This document shows positions 33,545 through 41,976 of a stretch of 64,000 nt of DNA, in pieces. This stretch comes from Pelagibacter sp052048135 (GTDB lineage Bacteria; Pseudomonadota; Alphaproteobacteria; Pelagibacterales; Pelagibacteraceae). The translations under genes were made by a program, and so were the position numbers. Location: contig NZ_JBNAIM010000002.1 in NCBI RefSeq assembly GCF_052048135.1, positions 868,001 to 932,000 on the forward strand, given 5' to 3'. The notes below the pieces were generated by a model that did no database searches, was not told where the DNA came from, and worked only from the letters and a program-made list of their open reading frames with translations. Within the stretch, counting starts at the first letter, position 1; the number at the start of each line of letters is the position of its first letter.

Positions 33545-34340
33545 CTGGTTTTAAAATTTTTAAGATTTTATTATGAATACCTTTGTTTGCAGAAGCAATA
33601 ATATTTCCTGCTTTTACAGCATCAACATTTTTCCATGTACTAACTATTCCTCCAGCTGCCTTAATAATTGGTATTAACGGATGAATATCCCAAATCTTGT
33701 TCCCACATTGTAAAACAACATCAACTTTACCTTCTGCAAGGTGAGAATAGCTTAAAGCATCAGCACAAGGAAATTGCATCAATTTTAAAATTTTAGGTAT
33801 CTTCTTTTGCTTATTTAGAGACAGCATTCCGTGAAAGGCAGCTGACATTTTGATATCTTTAAATGTAACTTTTTTATTAACTTTTATTTTTCTTTTTTTT
33901 CCTTGATCTACAGCATAAGCAATTTTATCTGAAGCATTATAATAATATTTTTTAAGAACTGGGTAATTTGCAAGTCCAACAACTGGAACACCTTTATAAT
34001 TTAATGATATTAAATTACTCCAAGTTGGATTTCCGATAACATAAGACCTTGTTCCATCTATCGGATCAATTACCCAAGTAAATTCACTTTTTGTTTTTTT
34101 ATGACCAAACTCTTCTCCTATTACTTGATGATTAGGAAATTTTTTTTTGATTTCTTTTCTTATAAACTTTTCAAAAGCTTTATCAGAGGTGGTAACTGGA
34201 TCATATCCCCTACCTTTTAATTTATTCGAAATTTTAAAAGTGCCATTCAATTTAGAGTAATAAAAACTAGTGAGTTTTTTAGCCAAGCTATCGACAAAGC
34301 TAGAATATCTTTTAAAATCTGATGAATTTAATTTTGACAC
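33534..34340 (-). CDS. Inositol-monophosphatase-family phosphatase (HisN-like)
   Basis: 268 residues with the IMPase metal motifs: VIGEEFGHKK (Glu), WVIDPIDGTRSYVIGNPTWSNLISL and the C-terminal WDIHPLIPIIKAAGGIVSTW. The second motif with RSY/F and the NxTW spacing is typical of histidinol-phosphate phosphatases of the HisN type, so a role in histidine synthesis is likely; inositol monophosphatase or CysQ-type activity is less likely. Mg-dependent, cytosolic. The 3' end overlaps the SMR gene. Confidence 0.88.
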   Translation of the reverse strand: MSKLNSSDFKRYSSFVDSLAKKLTSFYYSKLNGTFKISNKLKGRGYDPVTTSDKAFEKFIRKEIKKKFPNHQVIGEEFGHKKTKSEFTWVIDPIDGTRSYVIGNPTWSNLISLNYKGVPVVGLANYPVLKKYYYNASDKIAYAVDQGKKRKIKVNKKVTFKDIKMSAAFHGMLSLNKQKKIPKILKLMQFPCADALSYSHLAEGKVDVVLQCGNKIWDIHPLIPIIKAAGGIVSTWKNVDAVKAGNIIASANKGIHNKILKILKPASK

Positions 34341-34406
34341 ATGGGACTAATACTATTTAATTTCTATTGATTAAAGTAAAATTTTGAATAATCCTCTCAG
34401 TATTGT

Positions 34407-35507
34407 ATGAAAATTGAACTAACAGAAAATAAGGTATTTTTTGAAAAACAAGGTTCAAGAAAAGAAATACACCCTTTCTGGCTAAGAGAAAGAGTTAATA
34501 GTGAAGAATTTTTAGATCAAAAAACACAACAAAGATTATTTGATCCCACAATGCTTTCAAGTAATTCTGAAATCACGAAGGTAAACATGTCAGAAAAATT
34601 TCTTGAAGTAACTTTTAAAGATGGTGCTCATGCCAAATTAATCATAGAAAATATTCTTAAAGAATTCGAAAAAGATAACGAATTATATTTTATTAACAAG
34701 AGTAGCTGGGACTCAAATTTTAAAATAAATAATAAATTTAAATTTTCTCCTAATTTTTTTGAAGAAAAGCAAATGTATGAATCTTTATTAGATTTTTATA
34801 AATATGGATTTGTAATTTTTGAAGGTGTTCCAACTCAAGATAATTTTATAGTTAACTTTGCAAATTCAATCGGAAGTATTAGACCTACAAATTTTGGAGA
34901 ATTTTTTAATGTAAAATCGATACCTAATCCAAATGATCTTGCTTATACATCATTGCCTCTAGCTCCACATACCGATAATCCATATAGAAAACCAGTTCCA
35001 TGTATTCAAATATTACATTGTATTGAAAATGAAGTTAATGGTGGCTTATCAACTTTAGTTGATGGTTTAAAGGTAACTGAAGAATTAAAAAAGAAACATC
35101 CTGATTTTTATAAAATTCTAACTGAAATTAAAGTTAGATTTCAATTCATTGATCAAAACATTGTTCTAGAAGATTGGGCAGAAATGATCCAACTAGATGA
35201 AAATAATAGATTTAAACAAGTAAGATTTAGTCCAAGATTAGATTTTGTTCCACTAATGGAAAAAGAAAAATTAGAACTATATTATGCTGCAAGAAATAAA
35301 ATATCTGAAATGTACAATTCTGATGATTTTAGAATTGAATTTAAGTTAAAACCTGGAGATTTATTAATGATGGATAATCATAGATTATTACATGGTAGAA
35401 CTGAATATAATGCTAACGAAGGAAATCGTTTTTTACAGGGTTGTTACATAGATTATGATAGTACTGAGGGAAAACTTAAACACCTTAAAAGAAAATTTAA
35501 TATTTAA
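34407..35507 (+). CDS. TauD/gamma-butyrobetaine-hydroxylase-like 2-oxoglutarate dioxygenase
   Basis: 366 residues. The N-terminal about 90 residues resemble the GBBH-like/DUF971 domain (RKEIHPFWLRERV), and the rest is a TauD-fold catalytic domain with Fe ligands His and Asp in LAPHTDNPYRKPVP (about 188, 190) and a distal His in MMDNHRLLHGRTEYN (about 327), followed by the 2OG-binding Arg. Relatives hydroxylate gamma-butyrobetaine, trimethyllysine or trimethylaminoethylphosphonate. A trimethylammonium substrate is plausible in a genome rich in methylamine genes. Monocistronic here. Confidence 0.88.
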   Translation: MKIELTENKVFFEKQGSRKEIHPFWLRERVNSEEFLDQKTQQRLFDPTMLSSNSEITKVNMSEKFLEVTFKDGAHAKLIIENILKEFEKDNELYFINKSSWDSNFKINNKFKFSPNFFEEKQMYESLLDFYKYGFVIFEGVPTQDNFIVNFANSIGSIRPTNFGEFFNVKSIPNPNDLAYTSLPLAPHTDNPYRKPVPCIQILHCIENEVNGGLSTLVDGLKVTEELKKKHPDFYKILTEIKVRFQFIDQNIVLEDWAEMIQLDENNRFKQVRFSPRLDFVPLMEKEKLELYYAARNKISEMYNSDDFRIEFKLKPGDLLMMDNHRLLHGRTEYNANEGNRFLQGCYIDYDSTEGKLKHLKRKFNI

Positions 35508-35509
35508 AA

Positions 35510-35689
35510 TTATTTATTAAAACAATTATTGACTAATATCGCCATTAATATCCAAATTACAAAAGTTTCTCCATGTGTAAAAGAATAATCAGCACCAGCA
35601 AATCCAGCTATAATATTAATTCCATAAATAATTATTGTGGATACTACTAAACTTATAATTAAATTTATTAGTCCAGTTATGTATTTCAT
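35510..35689 (-). CDS. Small two-helix membrane protein
   Basis: A 59-codon ORF (MKYITGLINLIISLVVSTII at the N-terminus) ending TAA at 35510, convergent with the dioxygenase gene 2 bp away. It has two hydrophobic segments (residues about 4-31 and 43-56) around a polar loop AGADYSFTHGET. The composition looks like a genuine membrane protein, but length and lack of a known family keep confidence moderate. Confidence 0.5.
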   Translation of the reverse strand: MKYITGLINLIISLVVSTIIIYGINIIAGFAGADYSFTHGETFVIWILMAILVNNCFNK

Positions 35690-35772
35690 AATTAAACAAT
35701 ATAGATATTAAATCTTAATGTAAATTATTAATTTTTATTGTTTGGTGAAGTTTATTTTTGATTTCGAGATAC

Positions 35773-35843
35773 TACAACTCTACTAAGTTGTATTCAAGAA
35801 ATATATTTTACATAAAATAAAATAAACATATTGAATACAACTT
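35773..35843 (+). promoter_or_regulatory. Competing inverted repeats upstream of a mini-ORF
   Basis: TACAACT (35773-35779) can pair with AGTTGTA (35786-35792). Alternatively AAGTTGTATTCAA (35785-35797) pairs perfectly with TTGAATACAACTT (35831-35843). The two pairings use the same bases and are mutually exclusive. They lie 40-110 bp before a strong Shine-Dalgarno. This could be an RNA switch or, as DNA, three related operator arms; neither is proven. Confidence 0.45.
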
Positions 35844-35866
35844 TATAAATAATTAACTTTGTAATT

Positions 35867-35989
35867 AAGGAGGTATTTTAAATGAACAAAACGCCACCTG
35901 ATACTTAGCTGGCAAATTTAAAATTTCATAAAGACAAAAACAAAAAACTTAAAGTCCAATTGGACTTAATGCCAAAAAGGCTACATTAA
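35867..35989 (+). pseudogene. Mini-ORF with strong RBS, interrupted by an in-frame TAG
   Basis: AAGGAGGT (35867-35874) sits 7 nt before ATG 35882. Translation gives eight residues (MNKTPPDT), then TAG at 35906-35908, and the same frame continues for 26 codons to TAA at 35987 (LANLKFHKDKNKKL, then VQLDLMPKRLH). The read-on stretch is basic and protein-like. It could be a 35-residue gene inactivated by one nonsense change, an 8-residue leader peptide, or part of an RNA gene. The ORF overlaps a perfect palindrome AAGTCCAATTGGACTT at 35952-35967. Confidence 0.4.
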
Positions 35990-36030
35990 GGGAGCTCTTT
36001 TGGATGGAGAACAAAAGAGCGACCCCTTAA
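35986..36030 (+). ncRNA. Long imperfect stem-loop after the mini-ORF
   Basis: TTAAGGG (35986-35992) and GCTCTTTTG (35994-36002) pair with CAAAAGAGC (36012-36020) and CCCTTAA (36024-36030), a 16-bp stem with one internal loop (A versus GAC) and a 9-nt loop GATGGAGAA. There is no following T-run, so it is not a simple terminator for the plus strand. It overlaps the mini-ORF stop and ends 9 bp before the convergent methyltransferase. Candidate structured RNA element. Confidence 0.45.
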
Positions 36031-36039
36031 TTAAAAGAA

Positions 36040-36756
36040 TTACTTTTCTAGAATTAGACAAATCAGTTTGTCATTAAAACTTATCATTTTCTTAAAATTA
36101 GAGTGAATTTCATCAATACCATTTAAAATTTCTTTATCACTAAAATTTAATAACGTTGATATATATCTATTTTTTATCATCTCTTTATACTTATTTTTTA
36201 ATATCTTTACCCTAAATGAAAAACCTCTTTTTTTAATTTGAGGATATTGCTGACGTATAAATCTAATTATTTTTTTATCTCTTTTGATTGATTCTCTTAG
36301 TTTTTTTTTCATTAACGAAAAAGTTGGTATTTCATTTCTTGAAGTTTCTAAAGTTAATATTAATATTTTTCCATCATGATTTAATTTGGAATAACAAAGA
36401 GAAATTAGTCTTTTAATTTCTTTAAAATTTAAAAAATGAATGGTCTGTTTAATTAATATTAGATCAAACTTTTTTTTACTTTGTTTTAAATGATTAATAG
36501 CGTCAGTTTTTTTAAATTTAATTCTTTTATCTCTATCGATGTGTTTTTCTATATCAATTCCAGTTGGTCTATCTTTTAATTTTAATCTTGTGGATAAAGA
36601 ACCTAATATTTTACCTCTTCCACAACCAATATCTAAAATTTGAGAATTTCTATTTAACTTGATTTGTCTTAATAAAAATCTGTTAAAAGATTGAATATAT
36701 CTTTTTGAAGAAAGCCAAGTTTTATTATCCCAATTTTTAATATTTTTTTTTACCAC
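36040..36756 (-). CDS. Class I SAM-dependent methyltransferase
   Basis: 238 very basic residues. Motif I is ILDIGCGRGKILGSL (about 41-55), followed by PTGIDIEKHIDRD, KFKKTDAINHL and FDLILIKQTIHFLN, then a post-motif region with GKILILTLETSRNEIPTF. Substrate unknown; small-molecule methyltransferase of the Methyltransf_11/25 type. Lies 6 bp after the MATE gene in the same direction. Confidence 0.85.
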   Translation of the reverse strand: MVKKNIKNWDNKTWLSSKRYIQSFNRFLLRQIKLNRNSQILDIGCGRGKILGSLSTRLKLKDRPTGIDIEKHIDRDKRIKFKKTDAINHLKQSKKKFDLILIKQTIHFLNFKEIKRLISLCYSKLNHDGKILILTLETSRNEIPTFSLMKKKLRESIKRDKKIIRFIRQQYPQIKKRGFSFRVKILKNKYKEMIKNRYISTLLNFSDKEILNGIDEIHSNFKKMISFNDKLICLILEK

Positions 36757-36762
36757 AATTAT

Positions 36763-38088
36763 TTAAGTGTTAATTTTAGAGTCAAATCTTTGATAAATTT
36801 TATCTAAATAGTAGAATAATGATAATCCTCTTAATATCATAAACAAACAAAGTGAAATCCAAACGCCTGTATTAAATAAATATTTTGTTAAAGTTATTGA
36901 AATTAATAAATAACAAAATACTGAAAAAATCATAGCATTTCTCAACTCTTTTGTTTGAGAACATCCAATAAAAATACCATCAAATTGATAACAGAAAGAT
37001 GCAATAAAGGGCAATAAGATTAACCAAATTACATAAGATGAACTTAACTTTCTGATATTTTCAATATCTGACATAAGATTAATTACATTTTCATTAATAA
37101 AAAAATAGATAATTGAAATTAAAAGACCTGTTAACGAACTTAACAAAAAAGAATTTTTAATAATTGTTTTAAAAAGCTTTAAATCTTTTTTTCCAAGGGA
37201 ATACCCAACCATTCCTTCAGTGGAAAATGCATAAGCATCTAATATAAATGCTGATAAGAAAACTAAATTTATTAAAATAGCATTAGCTGCAACATAATCT
37301 TCTCCTATTTGAGTTCCTAAATAAGTAAACCATAAAAAAGAAAATGTTAATAAAATGGTTCTAATAAAGATATCAAAATTTATATTAAAAATATCTTTCA
37401 TTTTTTTTAAATTAAAAAGGTTTATTAAATTGATCTTAATAGCAGTAAATTTGTTTAGATAATTAAAAGTATAAATCAAAAATATTAGAGATGTAATTAA
37501 TGCAGAAAACAAAGTGCCATATGCAACTCCTTTAATATTTAAATCAAATTTTGTAACTAAAAGAATACTTAAAAATATATTTAAAATAGAAAAACAACCC
37601 ACTACTAAGCTAGAAATTTTAGTTTTTTGTAAACCAACAAATAAACCTGTGATAATATACAAAGTTAACTCACCAGGTGCTGAGTAAATTCTTATTTTAA
37701 AATACTGAATATAAAATTCTTTAGTTAACTCGGATAAATTAAAAATTTTTAAGCTTAAATTAAGAATAAATATTTGAGATATAAAAATTAGGATTGAAAC
37801 TATCAGTACAAACAATAAATTTCTTAAAACTATATTCAAAATTTCTGGATAACTATTCCGCCCCAAAGCTTGAGAAACCATACCCACAGTTCCCATTCTT
37901 AAAAAACCAAAACTCCAAAATAGCATAGAGAATAAATTTGCCGCAATTGATGTTGCTGTTAAATAAGAAAGATTTCCAAGATTTCCCATTAGAGCTGTAT
38001 CAATAATACCAACTAATGGAATTGCTAAATTTGCAAAGAAAATAGGAATAGATAGTTTTAGGATATAAGATATTGAAGATTGTTGCAT
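36763..38088 (-). CDS. MATE-family efflux transporter (DinF-like)
   Basis: 441 residues, twelve hydrophobic segments. The N-terminus KLSIPIFFANLAIPLVGIIDTALMG and RMGTVGMVSQALGRN, with a matching second half (AILINLVFLSAFILDAYAFSTEGMVGYSLGKKD), place it in the DinF/NorM branch of MATE proteins that exchange cations for drugs or metabolites. Its downstream neighbour is a methyltransferase. Substrate unknown. Confidence 0.93.
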   Translation of the reverse strand: MQQSSISYILKLSIPIFFANLAIPLVGIIDTALMGNLGNLSYLTATSIAANLFSMLFWSFGFLRMGTVGMVSQALGRNSYPEILNIVLRNLLFVLIVSILIFISQIFILNLSLKIFNLSELTKEFYIQYFKIRIYSAPGELTLYIITGLFVGLQKTKISSLVVGCFSILNIFLSILLVTKFDLNIKGVAYGTLFSALITSLIFLIYTFNYLNKFTAIKINLINLFNLKKMKDIFNINFDIFIRTILLTFSFLWFTYLGTQIGEDYVAANAILINLVFLSAFILDAYAFSTEGMVGYSLGKKDLKLFKTIIKNSFLLSSLTGLLISIIYFFINENVINLMSDIENIRKLSSSYVIWLILLPFIASFCYQFDGIFIGCSQTKELRNAMIFSVFCYLLISITLTKYLFNTGVWISLCLFMILRGLSLFYYLDKIYQRFDSKINT

Positions 38089-38117
38089 GTAATCAATTTA
38101 ATGAAAATTTTTTTTGA

Positions 38118-38564
38118 CTAATGGCACGTAACGCCAAATTTTTTAAGTCTCCAATAATTGTAAGGCCAAGGAGTTAAAAAACCAACTAAAAGCATGATTG
38201 GAATTACCCACCAGGTTAATATAGCACCACCAGTTAAAAGATAATCTGTCAAATTCATTGTAACTTCCATACTTATCATAGAGATAAAACTCATACCCAT
38301 GGCTGTTTTAAAAGCTTTTAAGAAATCTAAATCTTGCCTCATCAAAATAACTGTTTCTAAAATAATACTAGTAATTAAACCATTAATAATAGCTAGTGTC
38401 ATAATTCCTAAAACTGGGAATGGAACTTTAGTTAATTGAAAAAATAAAATTGTTCCAAAATCACCGATAGCACAGCCAAGTAAACACCAGGCAGTATTTT
38501 TAGCACTTCTTTTCCAAGTATGTTTGCACGACCAATTAAAATTGGTAGCAGCGGTATTTTCCAT
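38118..38564 (-). CDS. DUF4396-type four-helix membrane protein
   Basis: 148 residues, four hydrophobic helices. KNTAWCLLGCAIGDFGTILFFQ near the start, GMSFISMISMEVTMNLTDYLLTG in the middle and MLLVGFLTPWPYNYWRLKK at the end match DUF4396. Cys residues in WCLLGC and a terminal TCH could bind metal. It starts 4 bp after the cupredoxin gene, suggesting a shared function, possibly copper-related; this is inference. Confidence 0.85.
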   Translation of the reverse strand: MENTAATNFNWSCKHTWKRSAKNTAWCLLGCAIGDFGTILFFQLTKVPFPVLGIMTLAIINGLITSIILETVILMRQDLDFLKAFKTAMGMSFISMISMEVTMNLTDYLLTGGAILTWWVIPIMLLVGFLTPWPYNYWRLKKFGVTCH

Positions 38565-38568
38565 TTGA

Positions 38569-39072
38569 TTATTTTATATTAACTTTGGCTATCATTCCAG
38601 CTTGATAATGACCAGGAACATTGCAAGCAACTTCTATGTTAACTGCATTATCAAATTTCCAAATGATATCTCCTTTTTGTTTTGGTTCTAACAAAACACT
38701 ATTGCTGTGTGAATGACCCATAGACTTATCCATCTTTGCCATTTTCTTCATTTTATCTTTATCAATTGAGTCAGCAAAAAGAATTTCATTTTCAACCATT
38801 TTTTCCATTTCAGGCTGATGTTTCATATGCATCATTTTGTTCGCTATATTAAACTCATGAACAAGCTCACCTGCATTTTCAACTTCAAATTTTATAGTCT
38901 CACCCGCATTTATTTGAAATGAGCTAGGTTCATAATAATTATCATACATGACAACTTTTATTACACGAGATACGTCATTGGCATTTCCTTTAGAACCAAT
39001 TTTCATGTTCTTATCTGCAAAAGCAAATGAATTTAGAATTAGTAGAAAAAATACAATTTTAATGAATTTCAT
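38569..39072 (-). CDS. Exported cupredoxin-like copper protein
   Basis: 167 residues with a signal peptide (MKFIKIVFFLLILNSFAFA). The plastocyanin/azurin-like fold has VVMYDNYYEPSSFQINAGETIKFEVENAGELVHEFNI with a Cu-ligand His, and the C-terminal loop ACNVPGHYQAGM supplying Cys, His and Met. A Met/His-rich insert (NKMMHMKHQPEMEKM, KMDKSMGHSHS) may bind additional copper. Periplasmic electron carrier or copper chaperone. Co-directional with the DUF4396 gene. Confidence 0.92.
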   Translation of the reverse strand: MKFIKIVFFLLILNSFAFADKNMKIGSKGNANDVSRVIKVVMYDNYYEPSSFQINAGETIKFEVENAGELVHEFNIANKMMHMKHQPEMEKMVENEILFADSIDKDKMKKMAKMDKSMGHSHSNSVLLEPKQKGDIIWKFDNAVNIEVACNVPGHYQAGMIAKVNIK

Positions 39073-39145
39073 ATTGGAAAAATAATTAATATTTATTTAA
39101 ATTTTATAAATGGGTCAAATTGTACTTATGTGTTAATATAAAAAT

Positions 39146-39826
39146 ATGATTTTTAAACAATTATTCGATACAAAGTCCTCTACATACACTTATTTGATCT
39201 CATCTGGCAATGGAAGAGAGGCCTTAATTATTGATCCAGTTCTGGAAAATGTTAACGAATACATAAACATTCTTAAAGAATTAAATTTAAAATTAGTAAA
39301 AGTAATTGATACCCACATTCATGCCGACCATGTAACTGGAGCCTCTAAACTTAAAGATATTACAAAATGCTCAACAATAATGGGTGATCATACTCCAGCA
39401 GAGTCAGTGGAAATTAAAGTTAAAGATGACGAATATATTAATTTAGATAATATTAAGATTAGAGCAATGTACACGCCAGGACATACTTCTGATAGCTATA
39501 GTTTTCTAATGGATAATTATCTTTTTTCTGGTGATACATTGTTAATTAATGGGACTGGTAGAACAGATTTTCAAAATGGTAATGCTAAAGATGCTTATAA
39601 TTCAATATTTAATAAACTTTTGAAATTACCCGATGAAACACTTTTATATCCCGCTCATGATTACAAAGGTGAAAAAGTAAGTACTATTGGAAAAGAGAAA
39701 AAACAAAATCCACGATTACAAATAAGTAGTGTCGATGAGTATATCGATATAATGAATAATTTAGATATAAAAAAACCTGCTGAACTTGATTTTAATGTTT
39801 CAAGAAATATTAATTTGGGAGCTTAA
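39146..39826 (+). CDS. MBL-fold hydrolase, ETHE1/persulfide-dioxygenase-like
   Basis: 226 residues with DTKSSTYTYLISSG and a metallo-beta-lactamase core: THIHADHVTGASKL (HxHxDH), YTPGHTSDSYSF and FSGDTLLINGTGRTDFQNG, then PAHDYKGEKVSTI. The GRTDFQ segment and one-metal-type spacing are typical of ETHE1 persulfide dioxygenases rather than glyoxalase II, so oxidation of glutathione persulfide is the favoured role. A YeeE/YedE sulfur-transport pair lies about 14 kb away. It is divergent from the cupredoxin gene. Confidence 0.88.
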   Translation: MIFKQLFDTKSSTYTYLISSGNGREALIIDPVLENVNEYINILKELNLKLVKVIDTHIHADHVTGASKLKDITKCSTIMGDHTPAESVEIKVKDDEYINLDNIKIRAMYTPGHTSDSYSFLMDNYLFSGDTLLINGTGRTDFQNGNAKDAYNSIFNKLLKLPDETLLYPAHDYKGEKVSTIGKEKKQNPRLQISSVDEYIDIMNNLDIKKPAELDFNVSRNINLGA

Positions 39827-39828
39827 TT

Positions 39829-40197
39829 TTAAATTGAAGACTGAATAGCTTTATAAATCAGATCTTTAGTTGTCTCACCAATACTTCTATAAACTAACTT
39901 TTTGTCCTTAAAAATTAAAAGTGTGGTTTGATACTGCACATCAAATAATTCTGCTATTTCTTTATTTGTAACATCGAAGGCAAAATATTCTATATTATCA
40001 AAATCATTTTTAGCTTTATCTAAAACTTTCATTTGACTAGCACAAGATGTACAATACTTAATCCAAGAACTAACTATTACAACTTTACCCTCTGCTTGCG
40101 CTTTATCAAATAATTCTTTTTTGAAAGTTGTTTCTTTTGCTATTGCACCACTATTGAAAACAAATAAACAAAAAATAAATATAAAAATTTTTTTCAT
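39829..40197 (-). CDS. Exported thioredoxin-fold protein
   Basis: 122 residues from the ATG at 40197; a frame upstream to 40215 only adds residues before the signal peptide (MKKIFIFIFCLFVFNSGAIA). The thioredoxin-like domain has VIVSSWIKYCTSCASQMKVL with a CTSC redox pair, DVTNKEIAELFDVQYQTTLLIF (cis-Pro replaced by Thr/Thr), resembling the C-terminal domain of DsbD. Probably a periplasmic thiol oxidoreductase. Lies 2 bp from the convergent MBL gene's stop and just after azlD. Confidence 0.87.
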   Translation of the reverse strand: MKKIFIFIFCLFVFNSGAIAKETTFKKELFDKAQAEGKVVIVSSWIKYCTSCASQMKVLDKAKNDFDNIEYFAFDVTNKEIAELFDVQYQTTLLIFKDKKLVYRSIGETTKDLIYKAIQSSI

Positions 40198-40204
40198 ATA
40201 ACTC

Positions 40205-40519
40205 TTATATAACAAATATTATAAACCAATAAGAAGCTAATCCAGAAAATATTGTCGCAATTATACTTCTTGAAAAAATTCCAATTATTGTTGCAATTAT
40301 TGCTGCAATAATCTTTGGATTATCCTCTAATATGAATGAACCAGAGTTATCAAAAAAAATAGCTGGAAATATTATTGCTGGAAATATAGCTGAAGGAACA
40401 TAAGATAAAACTTCTCTAATTCTATCATTGAACATTTCTTTTTTAATTAATGCTATCATTGAAAATCTTGTAAGATAAGTAATCAATCCACAATAAATTA
40501 TTAATGCCCAATTACTCAT
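40205..40519 (-). CDS. azlD: AzlD-family branched-chain amino-acid export subunit
   Basis: 104 residues, about four hydrophobic helices, with the AzlD pattern CGLITYLTRFSMIAL and VLSYVPSAIFPAIIFPAIFF. It partners the upstream AzlC protein (one-base overlap) in the LIV-E export system. The start codon overlaps the azlC stop. Specific substrates are not readable from the sequence. Confidence 0.92.
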   Translation of the reverse strand: MSNWALIIYCGLITYLTRFSMIALIKKEMFNDRIREVLSYVPSAIFPAIIFPAIFFDNSGSFILEDNPKIIAAIIATIIGIFSRSIIATIFSGLASYWFIIFVI

Positions 40520-41208
40520 TATTTTTTTATAATCTTTGTTAATATTATCGCTGAAATTAAACCTGTTAGAGCTGCAATTATTATATAAGCTTTGAATGGT
40601 ATATAATTATATCCTAACGTGGATACAAAACCTGAAATAATTATTACAATTACATTAATAAACTTTCTAAAATCATTAACTAATAATGCTAAAAAAGTTA
40701 ATGGAACTGCAAAACTCAGACCTAATTTTTCTGGTATTGCTGCACCCAATACAATTCCTAAAAATGTAGTTGATTGCCAAATTATCCAACAAGTTGCACC
40801 AGCACCAAATAAATGAAAATATCTATTTTTATTTTCATTTCTCTTCAAATATTCATTTGATATTGCAAATGCTTGATCAATTAAGAAATAAGAAATTATG
40901 ATTTTCCAAATTAATTTTAAATCTGATAAATGTTCAGAGACAACAGCTCCATAAAGAAGATGTCTTGAGTTAACTGCCCCAACTGAACTTATAATGACTA
41001 AGGATGAAGCACCACCAGAAAATAATTGTAAAAGAACAATTTGAGAGGCTCCTCCAAAAACTATTAAAGACATGCCCATTGTTTCTAATGGAGTGAAGCC
41101 AATATCAATCGCCAAAACACCAAAGATTAGACCAAATGGCACCACTGGAATCATTAAAGGACTTACATCAATTATGCCTTGAGAGAAAATTTTAAATTTT
41201 GACATCAA
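40519..41208 (-). CDS. azlC: AzlC-family branched-chain amino-acid exporter
   Basis: 229 residues with FSQGIIDVSPLMIPVVPFGLIFG, GFTPLETMGMSLIVFGGASQIVLLQLF and VVSEHLSDLKLIWK as in AzlC/YgaZ proteins. Inner-membrane component of a two-subunit amino-acid exporter with AzlD, which follows directly. FTR1 lies 40 bp upstream in the same direction. Confidence 0.93.
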   Translation of the reverse strand: MMSKFKIFSQGIIDVSPLMIPVVPFGLIFGVLAIDIGFTPLETMGMSLIVFGGASQIVLLQLFSGGASSLVIISSVGAVNSRHLLYGAVVSEHLSDLKLIWKIIISYFLIDQAFAISNEYLKRNENKNRYFHLFGAGATCWIIWQSTTFLGIVLGAAIPEKLGLSFAVPLTFLALLVNDFRKFINVIVIIISGFVSTLGYNYIPFKAYIIIAALTGLISAIILTKIIKK

Positions 41209-41248
41209 AAGATGTATATACTTATTTAATATTTCGAGATAGAAAAAT

Positions 41249-41893
41249 TTAGACTTTTAAGGCTTCAATACCTTCACTAAACTCATGAACACCTTCATAA
41301 GCAAAGTAGACTGCAAGTAATGCTAAAAGAACACTTGATGCTCTAAAGAATATACCAATCGGAATAACTTTTGTAATTTTATTTAATCCAAAATAAACAG
41401 CAACTAATGCTATTGCACCTACAAAAGCTCCTGTAAAAACTGGAACAGTATTGTAAATTCCAGAACCGATTAATGCACCATAGAATAAAACTACTTCGAA
41501 ACCTTCTCTTAAAATTGCTAAAAATACTGTAAAACCTAAAACAAATGAATTACCTGTTGCAATAGCTTTGTCGACTTTTCCTTCAACATGTTGTTTTGCA
41601 TTATGACAAAAGAATGCAACATAAGCTAACATACCTGATGCAATTATCATAACCCCACCTTCGAATAACTCTTCATGAGCTGAAGTTAATCCAACTATTT
41701 TTTTGAAACCTAGTGCAATAAACAATGACGCAACTATTCCAGCGATTATTCCCCAAACTACTGCTGGTCTTTTGTCTCTTGCTTGAACTTTATCTAAGTA
41801 CATAAATACTAATATTGCTATTAGCATTGCCTCAAATCCTTCTCTTAAAAGGATAAATAGTGAGCTTAAAAATGGTGTTAGAGTTGTTTCCAT
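41249..41893 (-). CDS. FTR1/EfeU-family iron permease
   Basis: 214 residues, about seven helices, with the two REGFE motifs that bind iron: LLREGFEAMLIAIL (about 17-30) and AILREGFEVVLFYG (about 123-136). Transports ferrous or ferric iron across the inner membrane. No EfeO or EfeB partner is adjacent. A Fur-type box, a consensus -35 and a -10 lie directly upstream, with the -10 only 6 nt from the ATG, so the mRNA may be leaderless. Iron-starvation induction is predicted. Confidence 0.94.
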   Translation of the reverse strand: METTLTPFLSSLFILLREGFEAMLIAILVFMYLDKVQARDKRPAVVWGIIAGIVASLFIALGFKKIVGLTSAHEELFEGGVMIIASGMLAYVAFFCHNAKQHVEGKVDKAIATGNSFVLGFTVFLAILREGFEVVLFYGALIGSGIYNTVPVFTGAFVGAIALVAVYFGLNKITKVIPIGIFFRASSVLLALLAVYFAYEGVHEFSEGIEALKV

Positions 41894-41899
41894 GCGGAG

Positions 41900-41945
41900 C
41901 TTATAATGATTTTAATATACATTGTCAATGAGAATGATTATCAAT
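41900..41945 (-). promoter_or_regulatory. Iron-responsive promoter of the FTR1 gene: Fur box, -35 and -10
   Basis: On the minus strand, TTGACA (41928-41923) is followed after exactly 17 bp by TATAAG (41905-41900). Adjacent upstream, TGAGAATGATTATCA (plus-strand 41929-41943) matches the 7-1-7 Fur core TGATAATNATTATCA at all but one position. The predicted +1 falls at or next to the ATG (41893). Repression by Fur with iron is inferred from the match; Irr or RirA are alternatives in alphaproteobacteria. Confidence 0.85.
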
Positions 41946-41976
41946 ATCAAAAAAAAAACGTTAATTTTGACGCATT

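Noticed and set aside
35986..36030. Rho-independent terminator
   Set aside because: The stem is suitable but no T-run follows on either strand, so it is listed as a structured element.
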